Shown here in pieces: positions 36,685-46,885 of a stretch of DNA of 64,000 nucleotides. The notes beneath the pieces were generated by a model. The model saw only the letters and a list, made by a program, of their open reading frames with translations. It was not told the origin of the DNA and did not search any database. Numbering within the stretch: position 1 is the first letter of the stretch; every line of letters begins with the position of its first letter. Source of the DNA: Acaryochloris sp. CCMEE 5410 (lineage in GTDB: Bacteria > Cyanobacteriota > Cyanobacteriia > Thermosynechococcales > Thermosynechococcaceae); NCBI RefSeq assembly GCF_000238775.2, contig NZ_AFEJ02000003.1:1-64000 (forward strand). Reading direction: 5' to 3'. Position numbers and translations under genes: made by a program.

Positions 36685-39114
36685 TTATCCAGACAGTTCT
36701 GAATAGGGCCATTGCCAATTCACTATCTCATCTTGGTCCTTGCCATACTCATGAGCGTAGGCCAAGCACTCAATGATTTTGTTCTTCATCCGCTCCTTCG
36801 CATGGCCTGCCGCTGAGCCCAATTTGGGCACCCGATCAATCACGTCAATCACCAAGTTAAAGCGGTCAACTTCGTTTTTAATTGCCAGCTCCAGTGGAGT
36901 ATTAATATTGCCCTGTTCCTTGTAGCCTCGCACATGGATGCGCTCTTGATTAGAACGACGATACACTAACTTGTGGATCAACCAAGGATAGCCGTGGAAG
37001 TTGAAGATAATAGGCTTATCTGGTGTAAATAGAGAGTCGAAATCCCAATCAGACAGACCATGAGGATGTTCTCCTTCGGACACCATCTTGAACAAATCCA
37101 CCACATTGACAAAGCGCACCTTGAGCTGGGGAAACTCCTCCCGTAAAATTGCCGTTGCTGCCAGCGATTCCATTGTGGGAATGTCACCACAACAAGCCAT
37201 TACCACGTCCGGCTCATCCGGCACTGTACCGCAGTCATCATTGCTGGCCCAGTCCCAAATGCCAACCCCCTTTGTACAGTGGGCAACGGCCTCTTCCATC
37301 GATAAATATTGCAAGTGTTTTTGTTTATCCGCAATGATCACGTTGACATAGTCAACACTTCGGAAGCAGTGGTCCGCAACTGAAAGCAAGCAATTGGCAT
37401 CCGGTGGGAAGTAAACCCGCACTACATCTGGGCTCTTATTTGTCACCAGATCCACATAGCCCGGATCTTGATGACTAAACCCATTATGGTCTTGTCGCCA
37501 CACTAACGACGACAACAGGATATTCAATGACGAGACAGAGCGTCGCCAAGGCACATGATTTCGACAAATGTCTAGCCACTTGGCATGCTGATTAAACATC
37601 GAATCCACGACATGGGCAAAAGCTTCGTAGGTGTGAAATAGGCCGTGACGTCCGGTGAGTAGGTAAGTTTCGAGCCAACCCTGCAAAGTGTGCTCACTCA
37701 GCATCTCCATAACCCGGCCGTCGCGAGCTAATTCTGAGCCTCCCTCGTCTTCTGGGAAGAGTTCTGCCATCCAGACCTTCTTCGTGACCTGGTAAACATC
37801 TTGTAGACGGTTTGAGGCGGTTTCATCCGGCCCCATCAAGCGGAAGTTGTTGGGATTATCCCGCATGATATCCCGTATGAATAAGCCTAGCACTTTCGTA
37901 TTCTCAAACTCTACGAAGCCGCGTTGATCTCCAATATCAATCGCAAGATCATGGAAGTTAGGTAGCTTTAGCGCCTTACGCAATAGGCCACCATTGGCAT
38001 GGGGATTGGAGCCCATACGGCGTGTACCAGCAGGCGATAGGTCCTTTAGTTCGGGGATCAGTGCCCCGGTTTCGTCAAACAGTTCTTCTGGCTTGTAGCC
38101 ACTCATCCATTCTTCGAGCTTGCGTAGGTGATCAGGGTTGTTGTGTATACTGCCCATCGGGACTTGGTGAGATCGCCAAAAGTCCTCAACTTTTTTGCCA
38201 TCCACTTCCTGAGGGCCAGTCCAGCCTTTCGGTGTTCGTAGTACAATCATCGGCCAGCGGGGTCGCTCAATTTTGCCCGTGGCCCGTGCTTCATGCTGAA
38301 CTTCTCGAATCTTGAGAATACATTCCTCCATAGTTTTAGCCATTTTCTGGTGCATCTGCGCCGGATCTCGTCCCTCCACAAAATAGGGCGTATAGCCATA
38401 GCCTTGAAACAGATAATCCAGCTCTTGGCGGGAGATACGAGCCAGAATCGTGGGATTCGCAATTTTATATCCATTCAGGTTCAAAACCGGAAGCACTGCA
38501 CCATCGCGAGCAGGGTTTATGAACTTGTTGGAATGCCAGGAAGTTGACAGCGGCCCTGTTTCCGATTCACCGTCCCCCACCACACAGGTTACAATCAAGT
38601 CTGGGTTATCCAAGATAGCTCCGTAGGCATGGGAAATGCTGTATCCCAGTTCTCCCCCTTCATGGATTGAACCTGGTGTTTCAGGGGTAACGTGGCTACC
38701 TATAAAACCAGGGAAGGAGAACTGCTTGAAAAATCGTTGCATCCCCTCAGCGTCCTCACTCTTGTCCGGGTAGATTTCGGAGTAGGTGCCTTCTAGATAC
38801 ACTGGACCAAGGACACCGGGCGCACCATGCCCCGGACCTGCCATAAAAATCATGTCTAGATCATATTTCTTGATTAGTCGGTTGCAGTGAACATAAGTGA
38901 AACTCAAGGCTGGAGAAGCTCCCCAATGCCCTAGCAGTCGATGCTTCACATGCTTAGCCTGGAGGGGCTCTTTGAGCAGTGGGTTATCACATAAATAAAT
39001 CATCCCAACGGCGAGATAATTGCAGGCTCGCCAATAAGCATTAATGTTGTTTAACTCATCTTCAGCCAGCGGTTCTGACTCCAATGGTGTTTGTTGGACA
39101 GAGGCTTGAACCAT
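36685..39114 (-). CDS. xfp: Phosphoketolase (Xfp)
   Basis: About 809 residues from ATG 39114 (GGGAG upstream; the longer frame to 39150 is less likely). It is a TPP enzyme: [58 protein letters not shown] (the TPP-binding GDGE motif), and [10 protein letters not shown]-type segments near 520. It splits xylulose-5-phosphate or fructose-6-phosphate with phosphate to acetyl-phosphate and a sugar phosphate. With GlgP and aldolase it gives a carbon-saving route from glycogen. No ackA or pta is in the window. Confidence 0.92.
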   Translation of the reverse strand: MVQASVQQTPLESEPLAEDELNNINAYWRACNYLAVGMIYLCDNPLLKEPLQAKHVKHRLLGHWGASPALSFTYVHCNRLIKKYDLDMIFMAGPGHGAPGVLGPVYLEGTYSEIYPDKSEDAEGMQRFFKQFSFPGFIGSHVTPETPGSIHEGGELGYSISHAYGAILDNPDLIVTCVVGDGESETGPLSTSWHSNKFINPARDGAVLPVLNLNGYKIANPTILARISRQELDYLFQGYGYTPYFVEGRDPAQMHQKMAKTMEECILKIREVQHEARATGKIERPRWPMIVLRTPKGWTGPQEVDGKKVEDFWRSHQVPMGSIHNNPDHLRKLEEWMSGYKPEELFDETGALIPELKDLSPAGTRRMGSNPHANGGLLRKALKLPNFHDLAIDIGDQRGFVEFENTKVLGLFIRDIMRDNPNNFRLMGPDETASNRLQDVYQVTKKVWMAELFPEDEGGSELARDGRVMEMLSEHTLQGWLETYLLTGRHGLFHTYEAFAHVVDSMFNQHAKWLDICRNHVPWRRSVSSLNILLSSLVWRQDHNGFSHQDPGYVDLVTNKSPDVVRVYFPPDANCLLSVADHCFRSVDYVNVIIADKQKHLQYLSMEEAVAHCTKGVGIWDWASNDDCGTVPDEPDVVMACCGDIPTMESLAATAILREEFPQLKVRFVNVVDLFKMVSEGEHPHGLSDWDFDSLFTPDKPIIFNFHGYPWLIHKLVYRRSNQERIHVRGYKEQGNINTPLELAIKNEVDRFNLVIDVIDRVPKLGSAAGHAKERMKNKIIECLAYAHEYGKDQDEIVNWQWPYSELSG

Positions 39115-39204
39115 CTTTTGTCTCTCCCTAATCTCGACTGAAAGCGTCAAATTTTGTTGATTTTTTACTGAAAATCATTGCTCTTCCAAAATCTTTGATG
39201 AAAA

Positions 39205-39489
39205 TCACCTGACCCTTTTGGGGTGGATTAGAAGCTCATAAAGCTGAAGCATCAAAGTGATAACCAGTAATGTTGCCACAAAAAACAGAATAAAGCTGGG
39301 AATAATTCCTTTCCAAGTTGCTAGTTGAGCTTTACTTACTAAATCGAGGTGAAAGGAAAACTGGAGAAACCTGTTTAGACCTTGGGCAACAAGGATAATT
39401 AGCAGAATGAGAACAGAATAGAAAATTCCTATTAAGAATCCAGAAGTTAATCCCGAGCCTATAAGCTGTAATCGGGTTTTGAACCTCAT
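39205..39489 (-). CDS. Small membrane protein, unknown
   Basis: 94 residues from ATG 39489 (GAGGAG upstream). Two or three hydrophobic segments (LIGSGLTSGFLIGIFYSVLI, IIPSFILFFVATLLVITLML). It lies between the P-type ATPase and phosphoketolase on the same strand. No family recognised. Confidence 0.6.
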   Translation of the reverse strand: MRFKTRLQLIGSGLTSGFLIGIFYSVLILLIILVAQGLNRFLQFSFHLDLVSKAQLATWKGIIPSFILFFVATLLVITLMLQLYELLIHPKRVR

Positions 39490-39572
39490 TACAACACTCC
39501 TCTTAAGGCAATTATTTTTTTGATCCAATTCAAACAATTAATGCTGCGAAGTTATCCCTAGTGTTCTGTGAT

Positions 39573-41621
39573 CTAGTTCAACCTCACCCGGCGCAGGGTT
39601 ATGGCATTAAGAGCCACAATCACTGTGGAAAGGCTCATAAACACCGCTCCTACAGCTGGAGAAAGCACAAAGCCGAAAGGATAGGCCACACCAGCGGCCA
39701 GAGGGATTGCCACAACGTTATAACCAGTTGCCCAGAACAAATTCTGCATCATCTTGTTGTTGGTCGCTTTGCCCAGCTTTATGGCACGTCCGACATCCAA
39801 GGGGTCATCCTCAACCAACACTAGGTCGGCAGATTCAATCGCAACGTTCGTTCCGGCACCAATGGCAATTCCTAGGTTGGCCTCTAATAGCGCAGGAGCG
39901 TCATTGATCCCATCCCCTGTGAAGGCTGTAGCCCCTTCAATTTTTAGTTCTTTCACAATTCGGACTTTGTCTTGAGGCAATACGCGAGCATAGTAACGTT
40001 GAATACCCAAGTCACTGGCAACAGCTTGGGCTACAGCTTTTGCATCACCAGTAATCATCACAACTTGGACGCCAATTGCTTCTAAGCTTCGGACTGCTTT
40101 TCTAGCACTTTCACGAACTTGATCTGCCAAAGCAAAAAGTGCCAGGGTTTTTCCTTCAACCATTAAAGCAATGACACTTTCTCCCCTTGCTTCAGCTTTT
40201 GCTAATCCATGTTCAAGTTTGGGAGAGAAGTAATAACCCAGCTCTTTTGACCACTCTGGTCGTCCTACTCGGTAAGTTCTACCATCAATGGTTCCCTCTA
40301 CACCTTTACCTGGGACTGCCTTAAACCCACTAACGGTAGGAGGGTTCACTCTTTGTCGTTTTGCTGCTTCTACTATAGCCTGTGCTAAAGGGTGTTCTGA
40401 GAGGGACTCTAAAGCAGTTGCAATAGCCAAAGCATTCTCATCACTCAAGCCTTCAGTATAAATTTGCTGAACGCCAAATCTTCCCTCTGTTAATGTACCA
40501 GTTTTGTCAAAAGCAGCTGATTTAATAGTTTTTGCTCGCTCGAAAGCTTCACGATTACGGACGAGAATTCCATTTTTTGCAGCGATCGCAGTTCCATTAA
40601 CAATCACTAGAGGGATTGCCAGTCCCAAGGCATGGGGACATGCAATAACTAATACAGTCACCGTACGACCAATAGCAAATACTAGATCGCTCAGTGAAAT
40701 CCAGACAATGAATGTCAATGTTCCAATACCAATAGCAATCAAAGTCAACCAATATGCTGCTTTGTCGGCCAAAACCTGATACTTACTTCTCGAATTTTGG
40801 GCCTCTTCGACCAGGCGCATCATCTGGCTGAGGGTAGTATTTTCTCCCGTTCGAGTCACTTGGGCCTTTAAGGCTCCTTCACCATTGACTGCTCCAGTCA
40901 CAACTTCATCTCCTTCCTGTTTAGTCACAGGACGTGATTCACCCGTGAGGAAAGATTCGTTGGCACTTGAAGTTCCTTCAACAACAACTCCGTCAATGGG
41001 GACTTGCTCACCAGGCCGAATCAAGATCAGGTCACCTTCTCGGAGTTGCTCTAAGGAAACATCTTCAAGCTGCCCTCCTACTAGCCGATGAGCTACTGAT
41101 GGCATGAGTTTAGCGAGTTGTTCTAAGGCACGGCTAGCTCCTTGAACAGAGGCCATTTCAATCCAGTGACCCAGTAGCATAACATCGATTAACGTGACCA
41201 ATTCCCAGAAAAATGGCTCACCTTCCAAGCCGAAAGTTACGGCCAAACTATAGATAAAAGCAACAGTGATGGCCAGGGAGATTAGGGTCATCATGCCCAC
41301 CTTCCCCTTTATCTCTCGCTGAGCACCTTGGAGAAAGACCCAACCTCCGTAAAAGAAAACGACAATTGCTAGGATTGGGTTTACCCAGTTTGATGCAGGA
41401 AACTGTATCGCCTGATAGTTAAACCAAGATTGAAAAGATGGTGAAAAATAAAGAACGGGGAAAGTGAGTATTAAACAGACAAAAAAGCGATTTTTGAACA
41501 TCTCGGGACTATGCCCTGCATGTTTATCATGCCCTCCATGATTTTTGTGTGAATGATGGTGTTGTGTATGTCCCTGGCTATGTAGATGTTGCATATCTAT
41601 AACTGGTAGTGATCTGTTCAA
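39573..41621 (-). CDS. copB: CopB-type heavy-metal P-type ATPase
   Basis: 682 residues. The N-terminus is histidine-rich (HLHSQGHTQHHHSHKNHGGH) and lacks an HMA domain. Membrane motif ACPHALGLAIP (CPH, not CPC) marks the CopB subgroup of PIB ATPases. Other landmarks are FLTGESRPVTK, DKTGTLTEG with the phosphorylated aspartate, and [14 protein letters not shown]. It exports copper or silver from the cytosol. The His-rich end may collect metal. A remnant of a second copy is at 59449-59679. Confidence 0.92.
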   Translation of the reverse strand: MNRSLPVIDMQHLHSQGHTQHHHSHKNHGGHDKHAGHSPEMFKNRFFVCLILTFPVLYFSPSFQSWFNYQAIQFPASNWVNPILAIVVFFYGGWVFLQGAQREIKGKVGMMTLISLAITVAFIYSLAVTFGLEGEPFFWELVTLIDVMLLGHWIEMASVQGASRALEQLAKLMPSVAHRLVGGQLEDVSLEQLREGDLILIRPGEQVPIDGVVVEGTSSANESFLTGESRPVTKQEGDEVVTGAVNGEGALKAQVTRTGENTTLSQMMRLVEEAQNSRSKYQVLADKAAYWLTLIAIGIGTLTFIVWISLSDLVFAIGRTVTVLVIACPHALGLAIPLVIVNGTAIAAKNGILVRNREAFERAKTIKSAAFDKTGTLTEGRFGVQQIYTEGLSDENALAIATALESLSEHPLAQAIVEAAKRQRVNPPTVSGFKAVPGKGVEGTIDGRTYRVGRPEWSKELGYYFSPKLEHGLAKAEARGESVIALMVEGKTLALFALADQVRESARKAVRSLEAIGVQVVMITGDAKAVAQAVASDLGIQRYYARVLPQDKVRIVKELKIEGATAFTGDGINDAPALLEANLGIAIGAGTNVAIESADLVLVEDDPLDVGRAIKLGKATNNKMMQNLFWATGYNVVAIPLAAGVAYPFGFVLSPAVGAVFMSLSTVIVALNAITLRRVRLN

Positions 41622-42183
41622 TCTGGACGTATTGAAAGTTAAAGATCCTATTCTGAAAGCATTCTGCTAAATCAACTGCTCCCCTGAGCTGGAAGGTTTT
41701 TAGCTTCATACTGTACCAATATTCCTTTGTTCCACGTGATTCAGGAGATTTTTGGAACGCTTAATATTAACGATTTTTCTTGCATTCTCAAATAGCCTAC
41801 AATTCAAAACGATAATATTTTTCTTGAATAAATTTTTGGACCTTAGGCTAGATAATAAATGGCTATTTCAAGCGTTTTTAAGATTTTTTAGGGCAACAGA
41901 GAGGTATAAAATGGATATTCTAGAGATCAGAAGACCTCATTTCTCTAAATTTGATTATTGCAGATGAATTTTATTTAAACTGAAAAAAATTTCATTTTAA
42001 TTGTGTTAATCCAGAAAAGGTAGACAGGTGAATTTGAGTTACTAGTCTTATTGTCGAAACTTTAGAAAATATGCTTAGCTTCTTGCCATTTCTCTATCAT
42101 TGGATCTGAAGAAAAGGAAGAAATACGTTGATGTTTAAGTTGGCACTAAATTCCTATTGTCTATATAAAAATAAAGTTGTCTA
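41622..42183. other. AT-rich spacer, no gene
   Basis: About 560 bases upstream of the CopB gene. No supported frame; the CopB promoter should be near 41640-41700, but no MerR-type palindrome was seen here. Confidence 0.4.
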
Positions 42184-42260
42184 TGTAATATCATAGAGGG
42201 TTAAGTGTTGATGACTCTTACCAGTTTTGAGATAAATTGATACTTAATCAGTATTAATCA
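42184..42260 (+). promoter_or_regulatory. Conserved 77-bp block, copy B
   Basis: GTAATATC, 15 bases, TTGATGACTCTTACCAGTTT, TGAGATAAATTGATACTT, then AGTATTAATCATT. It aligns to copies A (31781) and C (43582). No open frame follows directly, so its target is unclear. Confidence 0.5.
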
Positions 42261-42748
42261 TTCTCCATAGGCTCTTCAGGCCAGATCAAACAGCTTTTAA
42301 ACCTCAATACATCTTTTTAAAAAACTACTGGTTCCTTTCGGGTAAAAACTGATGGTAGCCAGTCATAGGTTAGATTGGTCCAGCATTATTATAATCTGGC
42401 CAAAATGCCACAAGTTCATGAACAATAGAATAGGCTGGCGTTTTTAACGCCATGGCATAAAGCTAATTTGATGGATACTTAAGTTAAAACAAGATCATCT
42501 TGCAAAGTCCGAACAGCTTGGGATAGCTAACGTTTATACTCAATTGGTTAATTGAGTCGCTCTAGGGAAAGTCTAATCAGTTCAACCGCTTGATGCGTCT
42601 ATACCAATCTCAAGGAATATCACTAATAACCATTTATTGATAATCAATTCCAAATTTCAAAAACTTTGATAGACAGGGGTTTTAGAGACCACAACGGATT
42701 TGATGTCAGCTTGTGAATATGCGGTAGGCTTTGGACAGACATCCACTT
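42261..42748. other. Spacer, no gene
   Basis: No supported coding frame between block B and the end of the DUF1830 gene. Confidence 0.4.
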
Positions 42749-43102
42749 TTATGGGGGATAGAACTCCCTGTAGATTAAACGATGACACAAAATTTTGTCT
42801 GACAAAATTGAACTAATTGGGTTACCTGTATGAACTTCTAAGTAGTCATCTGGACTTGCCTCAAAGATAATTTTCTTGTGGGGCAGCACAACCCGTTCGA
42901 GGAAGCCACTTGCAACGTTATCAATCCGAACAATCTGAGTTTGAGTGGTGGGGTTAATGTAACAACACCGAACTCGGCTGCTTTGCTGTGAACATCGTAG
43001 TTGCGAGATTTCTTTCGAAAACTTTTGAGAAGAAGATCCATTGTAATTTTTCTTTAGAAAATTAATCTGATTCGTTTTAATCATTATCATCGCTTTCTTC
43101 AA
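42749..43102 (-). CDS. DUF1830 protein
   Basis: Up to 117 residues (several in-frame ATGs near 43084-43102). VRCCYINPTTQTQIVRIDNV followed by FLERVVLPHKKIIFEASPDD and SDKILCHRL is the DUF1830 signature of cyanobacteria. No function is known. The basic N-terminal 30 residues have no signal peptide. It sits alone on the minus strand downstream of the LysR gene. Confidence 0.75.
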   Translation of the reverse strand: MKKAMIMIKTNQINFLKKNYNGSSSQKFSKEISQLRCSQQSSRVRCCYINPTTQTQIVRIDNVASGFLERVVLPHKKIIFEASPDDYLEVHTGNPISSILSDKILCHRLIYREFYPP

Positions 43103-43581
43103 ATTTTATTATGGTCATCATTTTAGATTTTATAGAGATGTAGTTTGAGTAAATATTCAAGCTACGTTTCGATATTTTTCTCAGATAGAGGGCTTTTGAT
43201 CTATTACTCTTTCTGCTATTTTTTATCTTATATAGCAGGATAAATTCTATTTTTAAGTGAAGTCATTACTGGATATAACTGGGTTTATAGAACTATCAAA
43301 TGACCTAAGCGACATTCAGTGGAAGTAGGCAAAGACTCAAGTGTTCATTCCAAAAAATATTATTTGGTAGTCATACACTTTTTCTTATAAATAAAGTCAC
43401 CTTAGATTATATTTCAATTAGAGGTAAATATCGCTCGATCTGAGGCTTTCTTATCATCCTTGTAGCTTAGGCAATAATTTCCCTTTATTACTAGTCAATC
43501 TCTAGACTAAATCTAATATCCTGACAGCCTAACTTTTGACAATAGCTTGAATTAATGTTGATTGCAAAATATGAGTTCCTT
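43103..43581. other. Spacer, no gene
   Basis: AT-rich, no coding frame; contains upstream DNA of the DUF1830 gene. Confidence 0.4.
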
Positions 43582-43658
43582 ATCTAATATCCTATATGGA
43601 TTTTTCTTGATGACTCGTACCAGTTATGAGGCAAATTATTGTTTAAAAGGTATCAATA
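43582..43658 (+). promoter_or_regulatory. Conserved 77-bp block, copy C
   Basis: CTAATATC, 15 bases, TTGATGACTCGTACCAGTTA, TGAGGCAAATTATTG, then GGTATCAATAATG. It aligns gap-free with A and B. It overlaps the stop codon of the LysR gene, which lies on the other strand. Confidence 0.5.
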
Positions 43659-44612
43659 ATGTGTTGCCACTTCTACAAGCTGAGAAATATTGGTTTCTGG
43701 CATTGCTTTATCCCCTAATATTTGATGAACAACCTTTTGTACCACATCCAAGAATGCAGGCAACATCGGTGGCGCATTTTTTGAGCGCCATGCAATAACT
43801 AAGTTAAGCTTCTCCAAAGGCGGATTGAAGGGACGGTAAGTGATATGAGATCGTTGCAATCGTTGTACAGAAGCTGGCAACAGTGCAACCCCTAAACCTG
43901 CTGCTACAAAACCTAGAATGCTCTGTACTTCGTGAGTTTCCTGAATCAACTTGGGACTAAATCCAGCCTCATGGCAAACTGTGATGGTATGGTCATACAA
44001 CCCGCACTGATACTGGCGAGGACAAATAATAAATGTTTCATCTCTTAGAGTACTCAAATTGACAACAGGCTGACTCGCGGATACGTGATCTCGGGGTAAA
44101 ACAGCAACCAAAGGTTCCTGCAAAATAGTCTTGGTCTTAAGGTCAGGCCCGTAAAAGCCTAGTGGTACCATAAACCCCACTCCAACTCTCCCCTCACGAA
44201 TTGCCTGAACCTGATCACCTGTGGCCATCTCGTGTGCAAACACAGTAACATCAGGGCATCTCTCCTTGAATGCTCTGACTGATTCCGGGACAATATCGTA
44301 AGCCGAAGATCCTTCAAATCCAATTCTGAGATGGCCAAACTTACCTTGCTCTGCCAGTTTTGCTACAGCAGAGGCTTGTTTAACCTGGGCCAGTACCCGT
44401 TTAGCTTCTGGTAGATACATTTGACCTGCCGCAGTCAACTCTGTTTTTCGTGTTGTCCGGTGTAATAACTCGACTCCAATTTCTTGCTCTAATTGGCGAA
44501 TCTTTCGGCTAAGAGGAGGTTGAGCGATGTGAAGGCGCTCAGCAGCCCGACGAAAATTTAACTCTTCTGCAACTACTACAAAGTATTCAAGCTGGCGAAG
44601 TTCAATCGTCAT
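43653..44612 (-). CDS. LysR-family transcription regulator
   Basis: 319 residues. The N-terminal helix-turn-helix reads ELNFRRAAERLHIAQPPLSR and the effector domain follows from residue 90 (GHLRIGFEGSSAYDIVPESV ... GLGVALLPASVQRL). It resembles BenM/CatM-CbbR-class regulators. Effector unknown. It is isolated on the minus strand. The palindromic blocks A-C could be its sites, since LysR proteins recognise T-N11-A dyads, but copy C lies at its 3' end rather than its promoter. Confidence 0.88.
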   Translation of the reverse strand: MTIELRQLEYFVVVAEELNFRRAAERLHIAQPPLSRKIRQLEQEIGVELLHRTTRKTELTAAGQMYLPEAKRVLAQVKQASAVAKLAEQGKFGHLRIGFEGSSAYDIVPESVRAFKERCPDVTVFAHEMATGDQVQAIREGRVGVGFMVPLGFYGPDLKTKTILQEPLVAVLPRDHVSASQPVVNLSTLRDETFIICPRQYQCGLYDHTITVCHEAGFSPKLIQETHEVQSILGFVAAGLGVALLPASVQRLQRSHITYRPFNPPLEKLNLVIAWRSKNAPPMLPAFLDVVQKVVHQILGDKAMPETNISQLVEVATHY

Positions 44613-44805
44613 AACCTTTTCCTACAACATCTGAGCTAATCAAATCTTGCAAAACTACCTTGATTTAGGTTGATTTGGCCAACTAAGGCTGCTTTGAAGT
44701 CATACCCCCCCTATCACGTCAATCATGACGAGTAAGCCCACCAGCTATGTAACTTCGATATTTTCCGAACTTTCTACTGAAGCCAAGTCAAAGCCTTGCT
44801 AATTG

Positions 44806-44962
44806 TGTTTAAACTGCCTAACATCATGGTCTGAGAAGGGAAGCTCATCAGTGATTAATTTCGCAATAGTCTGAGCATAGAGATTCCAGCGAATTAGAGA
44901 GTGGGGCCAGCTATCAAGGACATAGCAGCAATTGTTAATGACCTTAGCAGCAAATTATGAAA
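44806..44962 (-). pseudogene. Unrecognised protein fragment
   Basis: An open minus-strand stretch of about 50 codons without a start (CYVLDSWPHSLIRWNLYAQ ... LITDELPFSDHDVRQFKHN) ends at a stop near 44806. It reads like the C-terminus of a real protein. Family not recognised; a fragment left by rearrangement. Confidence 0.3.
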
Positions 44963-45060
44963 TAGGAATGAGATAGAAGCATTTGTAGTAAATAGCAATT
45001 ATCTAAGACTAAAAATCTTTCTATTTGTTACGCACTGAGAAAATATCATCCTGATTTCAT
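44957..45060. promoter_or_regulatory. Paired 17-bp boxes upstream of DUF2808 gene
   Basis: TATCATCCTGATTTCAT is at 45044-45060. An inverted diverged copy (ATGAAATAGGAATGAGA) is at 44957-44973. The first matches boxes at 20624, 56902, 61976 and 63533. A divergent arrangement suits control of the gene at 45328. Confidence 0.5.
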
Positions 45061-45327
45061 TTTTGTTTGACAAATTAAGAGTAACTAGAGCCGCATTCTA
45101 GGGTGAAAGGGAATCTTGGTACCTCTTTTGGATGTCTGTACAAATTAGCTAACGTTCTAAGCTATCTGTTGCAAGATTCGTTCCGAAATGTATCAACGGA
45201 TGAGTTTCTGATCATTGGTGTACATCAATCTCAAGTCAATTGAGTATTCTCTTTCTTTTATTCAGGGTGGAGCAAATGGTAAGGAACTTCCCTAATGTTT
45301 AATCCTTAATAATTCAGAGGTAAGAAA

Positions 45328-45909
45328 ATGTCTAAATCACTGATAGCGCATTCACACTATTCACCTCAAAAACACTTTCTGAGTATGAGTATGCTTATAC
45401 TCACTGCTCTAGTACCGACTACACTGCTGGCTAAGTCTTCATCTGCTGTTCCGCTGCCTAATGGCCAAACTGCCTTTAACTCTCCTCCGAACTTGATTAA
45501 AGCCGCAAGTAGCTACAGCAGCAGCAATTTGCCGTCAACGTATTTCTTCACTTTGAAAATCCCCGACAATGCTGGGGAACCGCTTAAAGCAGTAAAGATC
45601 GTTCAGCGTAAAAACCGAGAAACCATTCGTTACAAAGGCAATGCTACGCGAGCGTTTCGAGGAAATAGGTGGGCACGAGGGCCTCAACTCTCCCTGGCTG
45701 CAATTGGAGGACCTACTAAACCAGGGGAAATGATGGTTGTGTTTGATCCACCTGTACAACCAGGCAAGACTGTGACAGTTGCGCTCAAGGCCAAGCAAAA
45801 CCCCACATTTGGTGGTGTTTATCAGTTTGGTGTGACCGCTTATCCAGCAGGAGAGAGGAGCATTGGTCAGTTCCTCGGCTATGGCCGACTTAACTTTTAC
45901 AGCGACTAA
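45328..45909 (+). CDS. DUF2808 protein, secreted
   Basis: 193 residues with an N-terminal signal segment (MSMLILTALVPTTLLAKSS). The body shows STYFFTLKIPDNAGEPLKAV and MVVFDPPVQPGKTVTVALK, then FGVTAYPAG. This is the DUF2808 pattern, common in cyanobacteria, often extracytoplasmic. Function unknown. It precedes the copper cluster and may be driven from the 45044 box. Confidence 0.8.
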   Translation: MSKSLIAHSHYSPQKHFLSMSMLILTALVPTTLLAKSSSAVPLPNGQTAFNSPPNLIKAASSYSSSNLPSTYFFTLKIPDNAGEPLKAVKIVQRKNRETIRYKGNATRAFRGNRWARGPQLSLAAIGGPTKPGEMMVVFDPPVQPGKTVTVALKAKQNPTFGGVYQFGVTAYPAGERSIGQFLGYGRLNFYSD

Positions 45910-46057
45910 AGTGTTGTTTGAAAGTGCCAAGAGGCAAGCGTTAATCAGGCGGTTGATCTTTATCAGTTATCTCAGGAATACTGCTGAGTCTTCCAAACTC
46001 TATAGATACTGTCAGCCATGCACAAAATTAGCCTTCAAGAACTTTTGTTGCTGTCAC

Positions 46058-46088
46058 TAGACTCTCCAGTTAAATAGAGAGTTTAACC
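46058..46088 (+). promoter_or_regulatory. MerR-type promoter of copper cluster
   Basis: TAGACT at 46058 and TTAACC at 46083 are 19 bases apart. ACTCTCCAGTTAAATAGAGAGT, between them, is an imperfect palindrome. It lies just upstream of the His/Met-rich gene (46117). Confidence 0.6.
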
Positions 46089-46116
46089 TGAAATTTATAA
46101 GGCAAGGAGAAGAACC

Positions 46117-46527
46117 ATGTTCAAAATTTTAACCAAAACTGTGGTGACGGGCACAGCGCTATTAGCCTTGACTGTTTCACCATTACTAGCTCAGACCGTC
46201 TCAGAGCCCTCATCTAACCAAACCAAGGCGAAGACTGAGAAACCAACGACTCCAGAGCAAATGCGTCAGCACCATCAAAGGATGTTAGGGAAGATGCAGA
46301 AGATGATGGAGCAGATGCAACAGCGGGTCTCTCAGATGACCCCAGAGCAAATACGCCTGCACCATGAGCAGATGATGACGCATCACCAGAAGATGATGGG
46401 GCAGATGCAGATGATGAAGAAACAAATGGGGCAAGGCAAAACTGAAGCGCATCAAGGGACTGAAATGATGCAGAACCCTAATCATCAGCCTGAGCACCCA
46501 ATGAGTAACCCCATACCGACTCCGTAG
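46117..46527 (+). CDS. His/Met-rich periplasmic metal-binding protein
   Basis: 136 residues with a signal peptide (ALLALTVSPLLA then QT). The mature part is dense in M, H and Q (MRQHHQRMLGKMQKMMEQMQ, LHHEQMMTHHQKMMGQMQMM). Repeated MxxM and HH pairs suggest Cu(I)/Ag(I) or Cu(II) binding in the periplasm, as in CopM- or PcoE-like proteins. No folded domain recognised. AAGGAG precedes the ATG. First gene of the copper cluster. Confidence 0.75.
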   Translation: MFKILTKTVVTGTALLALTVSPLLAQTVSEPSSNQTKAKTEKPTTPEQMRQHHQRMLGKMQKMMEQMQQRVSQMTPEQIRLHHEQMMTHHQKMMGQMQMMKKQMGQGKTEAHQGTEMMQNPNHQPEHPMSNPIPTP

Positions 46528-46585
46528 GTTTTTTACCTTCTTGCGTATCACCTAGCAAATCATGAAATTCGTGAAATCTTGCCCT

Positions 46586-46825
46586 ATGAAAACTCGTCTT
46601 CTCCACTTAAAGAATATTAATTGTGACTTTTGCGCTGACACGATCGAACGGGCCGTTAACAGTCTGTCGGGTGTAATTGAGTGCCAGGTGAATGTTGACC
46701 TGAAGCAGGCCATGGTTCAATATAATCCTCAACTCATCATGTTGGCGACCATTCAGAGCGCTCTCGCTAAGGCAGGGTATGAGGTTGAGCTGCTTACTGA
46801 GCATACCAATCCGTTAACGAGTTAA
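46586..46825 (+). CDS. HMA-domain copper chaperone (CopZ-like)
   Basis: 79 residues from ATG 46586 (an earlier in-frame ATG is 46562; neither has a strong ribosome site). Ferredoxin-like HMA fold: RLLHLKNINCDFCADTIERA, then VECQVNVDLKQAMVQYNPQL-type beta strands. The metal pair is CDFC, preceded by N rather than the usual GM. It would hand copper to CopA, encoded 60 bases downstream. Confidence 0.75.
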   Translation: MKTRLLHLKNINCDFCADTIERAVNSLSGVIECQVNVDLKQAMVQYNPQLIMLATIQSALAKAGYEVELLTEHTNPLTS

Positions 46826-46885
46826 AAATCACCCTGCCCATCTGGGTGCAACAGATCTTGATATGAAGGTTAGTGCGAGTGATCT

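Noticed and set aside
41752-41967. 71-residue plus frame in the spacer
   Set aside because: Composition follows the AT-rich DNA; no ribosome site or homology.
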